Shown here: positions 9,967 to 44,660 of the stretch, piece after piece | Layout: each line of letters begins with the position of its first letter | How positions within the stretch are numbered: position 1 is the stretch's first letter | Source of the DNA: Branchiostoma belcheri | Lineage: Eukaryota > Chordata > Leptocardii > Amphioxiformes > Branchiostomatidae | Direction of reading: 5' to 3' | Assembly: GCF_001625305.1 (NCBI RefSeq) | Contig: NW_017802447.1 | Location: 682,722-746,721 of the forward strand | DNA: 64,000 nucleotides | Made by a program: the position numbers and the translations under genes | The notes under the pieces: model-generated | What the model was told of the DNA's origin: nothing | Databases searched by the model: none | Seen by the model: only the letters and a program-made list of their open reading frames with translations

Positions 9967-12900
9967 ATGCCCTTGACCGTGCCACCGTCCCCGGGTCAGC
10001 CGTCGGAGCGTGTCCGCATCCTGTCAGAAAAGGCCGCCACGGTCGCGGTGGAAGATTCCATCGCACCGAGGATGTACTTCCGCTCAGGGGTGGAGATGGT
10101 CAGAATGGTGGGTACTCAAATGCTAGAAAAACAAATAGTGTTTTCAGTAATAGCACTTTTTTTATTTTAGCAGGCAGCTTCAAAAAGCACCCTTGTAATA
10201 GTAACCTTTGCAGAAGGAAAACATATTGTTTTGCTTTGTTTCTTCTTCTTCTTACTCTTCTTTTTTTTTTCCATTCCAAACAAATATGGTTAATGACCTG
10301 GACCAGATGGCTGTCCCCATGGTAACTGGTGCACTAGAAGACACCCTGTGGTGTTGGATTACATTATGTAGCAAGTGGTAGTAGAATTTGAGGGGTGGTC
10401 ATCATGTGTCAGTGTGAGATGTTCACGTACAGAGGTTTGGCGCCATATTAAAGCTCTTTCATACAAGGGGCTACCGGCCTATTTTGAAATTGTATACATA
10501 TTAAAAATGATTATCAAAGCCCTATTAGCTTTTCAAAGCATTTTTTCAAGCTGGCTGCCTTGTTCACTGTGGTGTCATTTCCAGACAAGTACCTCATATA
10601 ACCTGACTACCTGGCAGTACTGCTAATCTTCCGAGAAATATTGACTTTTTCATATTTTGATTTTGAGTACTTTGGGAGCAGGGTGTGTATTTGGTGCAAT
10701 TGTGTGTGTTTGTTGAATGTTACATATATGGTCAAATATGTTCAGAAAAATGCAGTTACAGTACACTAGACGTGTAATTTACTGAGGTAGACATCAGAAA
10801 TACCTGCATGGCTCCAATTTTACCTGCACTAACAGATGCAAATGGAATATTCAGCCTTGAATGTATATACATATATGTATCTAATGTTGTACCTTTATAT
10901 TATATACAGGCCACAGTCTACCATGAGGAGGGAAACCTGGAGGCTGCTTTTATCCTCTACATGAAGTTCATCACGTGAGTTTTCATGATTAGATACTGGT
11001 CTTCTTATTTCACTTTAGATAATGTTTATGAAAGACAATACTTGTAGATGGAAATGTAATATATTTCTTTCATCCAACCTGTACACATTTTGGGAGAGGA
11101 AAGTTGGAAAAAGTCTAGCTAGTTTACTGACAGAAAACAATGCTAAGGCTTGTTAACAAAATTGTTAGGGTAGGGTACTGGTCGCAATTTGCCCCTACTC
11201 TTTTTGATAAGTGTGGTGGGTTCTTTAATGTGCTGGAGGTGTGGCTCTCTCATGAGGCTTTTCTGGCTTTATGTCCTATCTGAGATGATTATTGAAGCTA
11301 GGCTCATTTTCACCTGAGTCAAGTGAGGAAATAGGTGTAAAGAGTGCCTTTCTCAATGACAACAATGGGGACTGCCTGGGATTTGAACCCAGAACCTTCA
11401 GGTTCCTAACCACAAGACCACCTTGCCACTTATATATGTAAGACAAAAGTCAAGCCTGTTTCTCACATTTAATTTCAGCCTGTTTGTGGAAAAGCTTCCC
11501 AAGCACCCAGAATACAAGTCTGCTGCTGCAAAGGACAAGCAGACGACCAAAAGGAAGCTGGAGATGGTTTTTCCCGTGGCAGAAAAGTGCAAGAAGAAAC
11601 TCACGGAGAAATACATGGCAGATCTCAAGGAATGGGAGATGGAAAAGGTGGGATATGAAGCTGATAATGTCACAAAGTAGACAGTTGAAACATCATACAT
11701 GTACATTAATACCATCATATATGTATAATCCATGCTATTTTTAACTGTGCTATTGAATCTATAGAAAAAAATTTTAGGATACTCTACTCTAGAAATTTTC
11801 TCTACTCTAGAAAAAGTTTTCTACTCTATACTTAAATTGAGCATTTGGATTTGTATAGGTATGTTTCACTTACATGATTTCACAATCTTCTCCAGGAAAA
11901 AATCATGGAACAGATTGCAATAGAGAAAGAGAAAGAAGCGGAGAGGCAACGGCAGATCGAGGAAGATCGACGGATGGCAGAAAACCTCCTGGAGGAGGAG
12001 AAGGAAGAAATACGGAAGGAGTCCCAGGAGGAGCAGTACAGAAGAATGCAGGAACAAAAGAGACTGGAACTGGAGAGAGAGAAGGAAAGGACTTTGGAGG
12101 AGAAGGCAGTTCCTCCTGGTGTCCTGCCTTTAGACGGGGTGGTCCCCTTCAGTAAGCCTCAGTCTTGGGACGACAACAAGGGTGGGGTCATCACCACCAC
12201 TATCTTGGGTCCAGATACAGCCAAACTGGGACCAGCAGCTGGGAACGTGAGCACGCTACCTGGACAGGTGAACGGACAGGTGCAGCCTGAACAGGTGCAA
12301 CCTTCAGCCCCACCTCCAGCATACTCGCCCCCAGGTGGCCTGCCACCCCCTAAATATGTACCAACAGTGGACCGGTCCACAAAACCAGCCAGTCTCCAGG
12401 GTAAGCTTATGGGCAATTGTCCTCATACTTGAACTGACATGTACTGTATTCTTCAACCTGCTATAAAGGTAGCTGTTTGGTACCAAATATGTATTGGTTA
12501 TGGGGTTAGGTGGTAGGGAGAAGGTTCATGTCCTTGGTGCTGAAAGCCATCAGAACAAGTGTTACGGCATGGTCACATTCGCTGTAGACCAACATCTGAA
12601 AACTGAGGAAATAAATTGGTCAACATATTTTACCTTCTTCCTGCTGAAGTAGCCTTTCTGAAGTTTATATTCGTGATGCATTTAGGCAGCAGGGACAAGG
12701 TTAAAAGTGACTTGCATCTTGGAAATCTTAAAAGAATGATTGTCTAGAATGTTTTTTCTACCGGTACCTTGCAGATGTTCCTAGCAGCAACAAGTATGGC
12801 CTGAGACAAGTGGTCGTCCCACAGGAGATCATGCTGAAGTTTTTGAACCTGGCCCAGCCAAACACTGTCAAGAACGTCGAGACTTGTGGCATTCTGGCTG

Positions 12901-14703
12901 GAAAACTGGTATCTATTCCTATATGTAAAGTATAACATTCTTTAAAACAGTATAGTAGTATACATGATTTGTACAAATGTACATGTATCATTGTGCAATG
13001 AATTTGTTTCTAAGAATTTCCAGATCAAAGCAGATTTTACTCAAATGGGAACATTGTACAGGTACAAATGTTCTTCCAATACTGTGCCTTATACACACTG
13101 AATTAAAAACTGACTGCCCATACAGCTTCAATAAAGGCTATAGGACTACATTTTCTTTTTAGATGTAACCAAAGCAAAATTGTCTTTCTCCATCCAGAAA
13201 CAGAACAGTTTCACCATCACCCATGTGCTGGTGCCCAAACAGAGTGGCACCCCAGACTCCTGTACAACTCTGAGTGAGGAGGAACTGTTTGACTACCAGG
13301 ACAAACATGAGCTCATCACACTAGGATGGATTCATGTAAGTATAGTCATTTTGTAATGGTTATGACTAATACGCTAAGATACCAAACTACCACTAGACCT
13401 CAAATATTACAATTTTTGTTTATTATTTTATATAATCTGAAGGTTCTGGGTTTGCATCCCTTGTAGACCTCAGTGTTGTGCCCTTGTGAAAGGCACTTTA
13501 CATCTATTTCCTCACTCAACTCAGGTGAAAATGAGTACCTAGCTTTGGTTAGGTGTTCCATGTTTTAGGAGTCACACCTGTCATGCCAATCCTTCTGCAA
13601 AAGTGGTAAATCTCAATAGGTAAATATTAGCTTAACACTGTACTATTTATATAGAGCACAGCAATCTAATTGTTGATTCTCCAAATATAATGCTGAACCA
13701 GGCATTGAATTTAAGATATACTGTTGATGTTTAACCACATTCCAAGAAGTTGAAACTGTAGTTAGTTTGAAATTCTAACATGATGATTGTCTACTTCTAC
13801 AACTACAGACCCATCCCACTCAGACGGCATTCCTGTCCAGTGTGGATCTTCACACACACTGTTCCTATCAGCTCATGATGCCAGAGGCCATTGCAATTGT
13901 GTGCTCCCCCAAGCACCAGCAGTGAGTACTGCAGTCAAGCATATCAAGCTACAATGCTACCACTAAAACAATCATACATTGAATGCTTGTAGTATTTTAC
14001 GTGTTTATTCTAATGTAGATGACTGAATGATTTTCCTACAATCTCTTTATGACTTTGATTTGGAATACCTGTGGTGTTTAAAAACAAGGACAATTTGCAT
14101 TCTGAATTTCTTCTAAATGATGTTTTTCAGGACTGGAATTTTTATGCTTACTCCAAACCACGGTCTAAATTTTGTTGCCAGCTGTAGACAGACAGGCTTC
14201 CACCCCCATCCAAAGGAGCCACCACTGTTTGAGGTACACATTCAAGTACAATGTACTTGTACTATCATATTATTACCTTTTAGATGTTTAAGTGAAATTT
14301 GGAAGGAAAAAAATGTCTTCTGAAAGGTATGACTATGAAAAATGAAAAATATTTTTAGGTATCAAGTTAAGTATGGGAGACCCAGGATACAAATAGCATG
14401 GCACCCAGGCTATTAAAACTGTCTTGCAGCTTTATTATAATTACACATCCTATTGACGTAGCCAATGTGAGTATCCATTGATACCTATAGTTATAGGTCT
14501 TTCAGATTTGCTAGAACTTTTATTTTACATCAATCTATTGATACCTAATGAAGCTTTTCATGGAAGTTTTCAAGTTTGTTTCCCACAAAGATCCAGTAGT
14601 TATGTCTCTCATACTGATGTGTTTCCTTATGTTTCCACAGGATTGCTGCCATGTGAATGTGGTGCCCACTGAAACTGTTGTTATGGTGGACCTGAGAAAT
14701 TAG
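9967..14703 (+). CDS. STAMBP: AMSH-family JAMM deubiquitinase (STAMBP/STAMBPL1 ortholog)
   Basis: This is a Lys63-specific endosomal deubiquitinase that partners STAM and ESCRT. Exons: 9967-10107, 10910-10974, 11479-11647, 11896-12400, 12775-12908, 13198-13335, 13809-13921, 14131-14233, 14641-14703. All introns are GT-AG and the sum is 476 codons plus stop. The N-terminal MIT-type helical region (about 1-125, YFRSGVE, EKLPKH) is followed by a Glu/Lys/Arg-rich coiled coil (126-195), a PPAY motif (265-268), a STAM-binding motif PTVDRSTKP (281-289) and the JAMM domain (about 300-476). Catalytic E329, the H384-x-H386...D397 zinc site and the second-zinc ligands H399, C440, H446 and H448 are all present, so it should be active. 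It is longer than human STAMBP (424 aa), chiefly in the linker. It probably predates the vertebrate STAMBP/STAMBPL1 split. Confidence 0.95.
10203..10380 (+). repeat. Dispersed repeat family A, copy 1
   Basis: This stretch in STAMBP intron 1 opens with CCTTTGCAGAAGGAAAACA, passes through a pyrimidine run (TTCTTCTTCTT), then GGTTAATGACCTGGACCAGA and CCATGGTAACTGGTG. The same order of blocks recurs near 20.1, 22.5, 24.9, 33.6 and 55.8 kb. This copy lacks the GCGAAGGTAAAC end seen in full copies. Confidence 0.8.
11190..11432 (-). repeat. tRNA-derived SINE, most complete copy
   Basis: On the minus strand it begins with a tRNA-like head: an A-box-like GGTGGTCTTGTGGTTAGG and a B box within GGTTCTGGGTTCAAATCC. 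A shared body follows (AAAGGCACTCTTTACACC, CCTCACTTGACTCAGGTG, AAAATGAG) and a tail with GAGAGCCACACCTCCAG and CCACCACACTTA. It lies in STAMBP intron 2. The tRNA-like part does not fold as a full working tRNA, and the body is shared with other copies in the window, so I call a SINE and not a tRNA gene. Confidence 0.8.
13436..13565 (+). repeat. tRNA-derived SINE fragment
   Basis: It contains GAAGGTTCTGGGTTTGCATCC (B-box region), AAAGGCACTTTACATC, CCTCACTCAACTCAGGTG and AAAATGAGTACCTAGC, the same order as the fuller copy at 11190-11432. The A-box end is missing. Confidence 0.75.
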
Positions 14704-15825
14704 ATCCAGAATCTACTGTCAATACAAGGAATATTGACTGAAATATACATAATATACACTAGAAGGAACCTAAGATAATATTCAATGATGACAGCAGACA
14801 TACCTTTAATATTAATAGGCATAGATTTTTCTTGAATATATAAAATTATCTAAACTAAATTGAAGTGCATTTTGTCACTTTGATACATGTGCATGTACAT
14901 GTAGAACAACATGATAATTTTTGGGTCAAAATTCAAGGAAAAGGAAAAACCTAATGTTCATGTTGGACATATAAATGTGCAAGTTACATGTATGTACACT
15001 TTATACTTTACACTTTATAGAAAAGGTAATAGGAAATTGATATTTTTAGTTAAATTGATATTTACTGGTAATGTTACAAAAAAAAACTAAACTGATACAA
15101 CTTTTAGCTACTAATGGGTTGGATTGGTAAAACCTGCAAATTTGGGCAACTTCCCACTATTTGAACCATAATTTTGTTTTGCATGTGTACAGATGTTAAC
15201 TTTTTTTATTTGAATATTTACTTCTCTCAGTAGCAAATTATATTAGCAGTGGAAACCTGGATCATGATTTTTATATCACATTTGAATGGCTTTGATAATA
15301 TCATACCATAATTAAAATCATTCACATCTGATTTTGAGTCATTTAATTAAGAGGGCCTTGCTGTATTTAATGGCAAGGGGTTCCGTTCTGAAGTAGTTCG
15401 CTGGGAAAATGAATTTTTGACGCTTCGATTCTCGGTTGTCATTTTTATACCTTTGAGTACTGGTTTGTGAAACCACTTAACTTATCTAATAACTTATTCT
15501 TTTGGCTCTATCCCAACTAGTGATCCAGTAATTATTGTACATATTCATGAAACCTATAATGGTTACTATTTTCTACCTGTCAACTGTGCTTAGGAAAAAT
15601 AAATAACTTTAATCAAAATATGTCACAAGTTCAACTCATTGACCTATTTTTCAGTACATTTACTCACTATAAAGTTGAAATGTGGAAAATGGCTGATTTA
15701 CAGTATTTGGGGCAATTCAGAAACATGATTGAAGCGTTTGTCAGAAAGCTAAATTACTTTTCACTAATTATCTTCTACTGAGATCGATATGACTTGTTAT
15801 TGTGACAGAATAGGGTAACCAGGTG
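14704..15825 (+). other. STAMBP 3' UTR and short intergenic gap
   Basis: The stop is at 14701-14703. The clearest poly(A) signal is AATAAATAA at 15598-15606, giving a 3' UTR of about 0.9 kb. Only about 0.2 kb then remains before the next gene's promoter-like block. No other feature is seen. Confidence 0.6.
15598..15603 (+). terminator. Poly(A) signal AATAAA, likely STAMBP
   Basis: A canonical hexamer downstream of the STAMBP stop and upstream of the kinase promoter block. Use is inferred from position. Confidence 0.55.
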
Positions 15826-16027
15826 TCATTTCGCCGCAGCGCATGCTGGGTAAAACTTGCCGCCATCTTGGCAAGAAAAAAAGGCGAGGCCGGGAGAGGA
15901 AGAGGAAAACACGGGACAAATTTTTATTTGTATCCCGCTTCTCTTGTCCACTTGTGTATGATATGACGTTTAAGATAGCTCGTAGAATACGTCTGTTTTG
16001 ATTGCGAGTCGCCGATAAGGATCGAGG
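15826..16027 (+). promoter_or_regulatory. Promoter / 5' UTR of the AAK1/BMP2K-like kinase
   Basis: This block changes from AT-rich flank to a GC-richer segment. It holds GCGCATGCTGGGTAA (about 15839-15853) and a YY1-type CGCCATCTTGGC (15861-15872), with no TATA box. A purine-rich 5' UTR leads to the ATG at 16028. The motifs fit a housekeeping-type promoter; the transcription start is not known. Confidence 0.6.
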
Positions 16028-39684
<23,657 letters not shown>

Positions 39685-41700
39685 TACTTGCCATTCACAG
39701 ATAGATGTATATAGTGTACATACAGTGTACACTAACCAGTCTGTTAAGTATTTTGTTGATTTTCAGTTAAAGTTGTTTCCTAACTGTGATTTCTTATCTT
39801 CTCTTGCATACATGAAGTATTACAGTGTAAACAAATACTGTACATTTAAATGCACATTACCCATCAACTGAAAAACAAACACCTTTAATTGCTTTTTAAT
39901 TTATGATCCAGTAACGTATAGAGTATGTACAGGAAGGTGAATTTGCGCACATTGCTTCCCTGTTGATCTTTGCTCCTGAAACTGCTTGTGTCAATCCACA
40001 GCTTCTTCCTTACTATGTTGAAATGGCATGAAATGTCTGCAAAGCTTTTGCTTTGGCTATGCCTCTAGCCTGACTAAATTTGCACTGATCCTATAGCTAC
40101 ATTGTAGTAGTCTGCTCACCAGTTTTTGGGGAGGGGGGCCATCCACCCCTGACAGGGAGACACTGCATAACACAAGCCTCTAAACTCAACTCTTAAAACA
40201 ATTTCATACTTATACATTTTTATTGGTCTTTCCTTAAGAGCAAGTACTGATGCCAGATGTTTTGAATCTTACACCTGCATGCTACAATATATTCTACTAC
40301 CCCAGTAAACCTTGTTTTCTGTTTTCATAGTACAGAACATTGGTAGTCCAGCATGGCATTCTTTAAAACTTGCATCGTTTAATAGTTATTCTTTTCTCTT
40401 ACTAACAATGGTTTGTGAAACATCACTTTTGTTGTATATAGAAACTTTGATCTTTTTTTCTCTTGGATGAACAAAAAATTTACCATGTATGTATGAAGTG
40501 ATCAAGTTGCAAGGTCCACGCTTCCTTATAGAACCTCAGGACATGTATACTACTCTTCATGGTGTACAGAAGATTCTTCATAAGTAGATGTGCCATTTTG
40601 TTACTTACTGTGGAACACTTTGTTTTTTTCTGGGTAGCATTCCAACAAAGTTATTTGGAATTCGCATCTATTAGAAAACATTCACATTTCTTAAGCTTAA
40701 GGGGCTGGAAAATTAAGAATGTTTTATTCCATTTCAGTGTTTAGAAAAGTTCTTTTATCACACAATAAGAACAAAAAAAGTTATAGCTGAGTCAATGTTA
40801 CGATGTTGATATGTAATTCCTCAGTAGCTTTTGTGGCTTCCAGAAAAGCATTCCAAGTTAGTGCTTGACTTTCCATAGTTAATTAGTTGTGCAATATCCC
40901 GTGTCCTTGGACCAAATGTACTGTGGACATAAAGTTTAAACCAAGGTGGCATCTATGACCAAGTGGTTAAGCAAGCAAACATGGGATCGAGAGGCCACAC
41001 ATTCAATTCCCAGCTGCACTGGACCAGTTTTTGTGTTCTTGGGAAAGAGTGTAACTTGGATTTGGGATGTAGAAGATAGTTGAAGGAGAGAGATGGGCTC
41101 ATCTCCTAGTAATAGTGCCCTACGCATAGTTTATAACAAGCCTCTGCTCTTACGGCCTCTAAGTACCTTTAGAACCTTTTTTCTACCTGAACCGTACCAT
41201 ACCATTTAAATCAGATTGTGGTATAACTGGCGTGTCCATAGAGTTGTATTGCTTTTGGATTATTGGAAGAAATATAACGGATATTAGCTAGGTAATCAAA
41301 CCCAATCATAGTTGACCAGTAACGTGTTGAATATGTTGTGGTCACAGTAACATTGAATGGTTGATAGTGTGATTTCCATGATCATGTATTCCTTTATGTA
41401 AGGGAAATTACCGATAGTGTTAAATGATGAAGCATGTGTGCTTTAAAAAGTTGTTTTTTTCTTAAGTTTCTAGAACTGCAAGAATATTTTCTTTCACTTC
41501 TACATGTATATCTTTGCACCAGTTGGTTTCTATTGATGACTTTTGCAATATCATTACAAACAGTCTTTGGTAACTAGTTTAACTGTTGATATATGCTGAA
41601 CTGTGTGGCAACAACAGTCAGCATTCTGTAAATAATCTTGTAAGAATTAAAAGATTTCATAAGTGAAAAAATAACTGTCCCAAGGCCAGAGCTTTTGTGT
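39685..41700 (+). other. Kinase 3' UTR and downstream region
   Basis: No coding potential. A variant poly(A) signal ATTAAA at 41646-41651 is one candidate end, which would give a 3' UTR near 2 kb. Earlier weak signals cannot be excluded. A SINE copy sits at 40949-41170. Confidence 0.45.
40949..41170 (+). repeat. tRNA-derived SINE copy
   Basis: Head GTGGCATCTATGACCAAGTGG with A-box-like AGTGGTTAAGC, a B-box-like ATTCAATTCCC, then TTGGGAAAGAGTGTAAC, GATGTAGAAGATAGTTG, GGAGAGAGATGGGCTC and TTACGGCCTCTAAG. The same body and tail recur at 62705-62925. Confidence 0.75.
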
Positions 41701-41951
41701 TGTCTTTTTCAAGTGTTTGTAATTTGTTTTGAACTTTTCTCATTCCAACTACATGTAACTACCAATTTTGACCAAGGTAGGCAGTATTTGCTGTTGTTTA
41801 ACATCAGAATGTTTAGATACATGGATTTGAAAGCATTTAAAAAAGACTTTAATGTGGAAGTTATCTGTTCTGCCATAGGTAGTCAGTCGAAGCAAGGAGA
41901 TTTAAAACTCGAGAGAAATATGGAATGTGGCCTGTGCACTGATAAGAATAG

Positions 41952-41964
41952 CCGGTAGATGGCG
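41952..41964 (+). promoter_or_regulatory. CTCF-like motif
   Basis: CCGGTAGATGGCG fits the CTCF core (CC-x-S-YAG-R-K-GGC-R) at all core positions. It lies between the kinase 3' end and the outer inverted-repeat arm. This is a single motif match, so binding is only a suggestion. Confidence 0.35.
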
Positions 41965-42785
41965 CAACAGTACTGCTTTACAGCAAGCTGGTAACGTCAT
42001 AATAATGACTCAAATGCATCGTCACCGGCCTCTCTCTCTACATATAATACATATAACTACATATAATACCGAACAGAATCATTTTGCTTAATAATCATCA
42101 ATCGTTTTAATGTTTATGATGTTACCATAGTCCTTGTATCAGCAAAAATACCCTGTCAGCTTTAATCTGCTTTGATGCGTGTCAGAAAACGGTATGACTT
42201 CTGCCCCAACATCTGCTTGAGGAGAAACGCCTATCTTTGGTCTTGACCTAATAACTGTTATCAGTTACCAAATGCTATAGCAAAACTACTATTGATCGAA
42301 CAAAGTACTGTTATAAAACATTGCCTCAAGTAAGGTAGTCTCGTAATAGGTTAACCATCGTGTGGCAGCGCCACCGCGCGGCCATTTTCCAACTGCACAT
42401 GGTAGTTTGACTCGTGCTGGCCTATTGGCCAAGTTTGTACTGTAATTTCCAACACAAGAAGTTGGACTTACCCAAACGTTTGACTGTTCAACTCCAGCCT
42501 TTGCCAATGAATGAGCAATCAGCCTCTTATGTGACGTTGCCTTGTGTAGAAAAACACATGAGCAGTGGATCATATGTTGTAGAAAGTCTGTGGCGCCCCC
42601 CGTCTCTGTTTAGGGATGGTTGTAATACCGTGACGTAGATGGCCTCTGTAGTAACCGATTGCAATTATCGATCCTTTAGTTTATAGTTATACAGAGGGGT
42701 ACGTGTTTATCTTAAACAGGAACGTTCTTCACAATTTCCTCACAGAAAGTCTTCAGTCCGTCCTTCAGCCATTCCCACACAGTTT

Positions 42786-43975
42786 CTAACCCATACCATA
42801 AAAGCGGATTCACCAAGACTCAGCTTGGATATAGATTGGACGAAATGATGGTTTTACTGTCTTTACGATACCTTCTGCTGCGTCACGAGGTAATGTACAT
42901 ATACATGTACATCTATCTAAGCGGTCGTTGCCTTTCTGAACGGCCATTGCCTCTCTGTGCGGCATTGCAGTGTAAGCTTTGCGGATCATTCTGTATTTCA
43001 GATGCTTTTGCTACCGAAGACGCTGATCTGCTCTAGTCCCAATTACCGGTGCGCGTAGATCCTATTATAAAGTACATATAGCAGGGAATCGCGTGCTACA
43101 GAATACCACAAAACAGCCCCTCCGGAAACGGTAAACCCCTGACAGCGATACCCTATTAGTGGATTATGGTCGCCGCTAGCCGACAAAGGCGGACTGAGGC
43201 GGTTTCGTGACAGGAACGTCTTAGGAAGAGAATTTTTTTTCCTTTCCTGCTGAACGGAAGTACATGCTTATCGTAAATGATTGAGGACAAATGTGTGTAT
43301 GTTACGTATCAACAAGTATCATTTTTATTCCTTTCCAGGCATTCATGTTTTTATTAGCCCCTACCAGGCTTCAGAGGCGACTGGAAAGAATAGTACTGGC
43401 TAAATAGACAGATGGCATAATAACTTTATTGCACACGATTGTACAGGGTACAAAGTATGGCATCTACTAGTACATAACTACACTTTTATAAGGCTAACCT
43501 AACTACAAGAGTGTATGGATAGGTTTTACAATCATTGGGTGAATTTCTAATGTGCCAGGGGAGTTAGTCAAGCAGTACTGAGCGACAAACTACTCCTTTA
43601 GCGGGTTAAGTTTTTAGTTTCTACTCCTTTGGCCAATTTCTACTCTTCCCAATCGCCTGTCGAAACCTGGAAGAAGCGCTATAGTCTCTATGATGTTCTG
43701 TAGCTTTTGTTGCTTAACGGCCGCTTCAGCATAGAGGTGGTTAATTAATATTGACCAATCACCTTATCTAAGGGTGCATGTTGGTGCTATTATCCCCGTA
43801 TAAAAGTCGACTATCCTGACAACACGTAGCCAAACTGCCGATAATAGATACATTATACGTTTGAGCCAAGATACATGCATGGATATCAAAAAGAAAGACC
43901 ACGTTATGTTCATTCCATTGGGCAACTTGTTTTTCTGAAAACACAACACCAGTCTCTAGCATCCGAAGAAGTAGA
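42786..43975. repeat. Right inverted-repeat arm, piece 2
   Basis: Reverse complement of 4725-5966. It begins CTAACCCATACCATAAAAGC and ends near the CATCCGAAGAAGTA tract. The block 42930-43036 matches 5736-5850 closely. Sequence from 37389 to 42785 intervenes between the two right-hand pieces. Confidence 0.88.
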
Positions 43976-44594
43976 GGCTGTGATGTTCCCTGCACTGCAC
44001 TTCTTCACATATACATTCTGCGAAGCATCAAACCAGCATGGATTTAAGTTTTTACAGAAGCGCAAGGTTAAGTAAAATTCCATCTGGGACGGAGGCGTTG
44101 GACAGCTTCGGCCGATTCATCATTCGGAGCTTAAGTCTTCCAGACATTAATGGACGTCGGCTTTAGGCCAGACCAGGTGATCTATCGCGCGGTTGTAGTG
44201 CCCTGAAGATAGATCACTGTCTGCTGCTGGCTGCTAAGGAACGCTCTACTCCTGAAGCGTCATTATTCTAAAAGTCACGAGTGTCCACTAGGTCAGTACA
44301 TGATAGCCTGGAAGTAAGAGAAATAGTTCTACACCGTTCCTCATGTTGGTGCATATGTAAGGGTAGAGACTCCGATCTGGTAGAGTCGTATATTCTACGG
44401 GTAAAGATTCCGATTGTGTTAGGGTGGTTTCCTATTAACAAATCTTATATTTCAAGTCAATCCGTTGATGTAAATTGACAGGAACCAAGTTCTGACATGT
44501 ATCTCAAGCTTATATATCTTAAAATTTACAGACTCTCTGCTGGTAGAATTCTACCAGATCGGAGTCTTTTCACTGATATATACGTGTAGGGTGT

Positions 44595-44660
44595 TTGCGC
44601 TCACGTGACTACGTGTCCGCCATCTTGGGTGGTTAAACATGGGATCTTTATGCTAGGTGA
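44595..44660 (+). promoter_or_regulatory. Unassigned promoter-like block
   Basis: An E-box TCACGTGAC (44601-44609) and a YY1-type CGCCATCTTGGG (44618-44629) lie 10 bp apart. A possible 5' splice site GCTAG|GTGAAG follows at about 44655. The YY1 motif is the same type as at the STAMBP and kinase promoters. No gene downstream on the plus strand was recognised. Confidence 0.35.

Noticed and set aside
11370..11432. A tRNA gene on the minus strand
   Set aside because: A and B boxes are present, but no full cloverleaf is visible and the sequence continues into a body shared by other dispersed copies, so it is a SINE.
42836..43036. Conserved short protein shared with 5736-5927
   Set aside because: The similarity comes from the DNA inverted repeat and extends past both ends of the frame into non-coding sequence.
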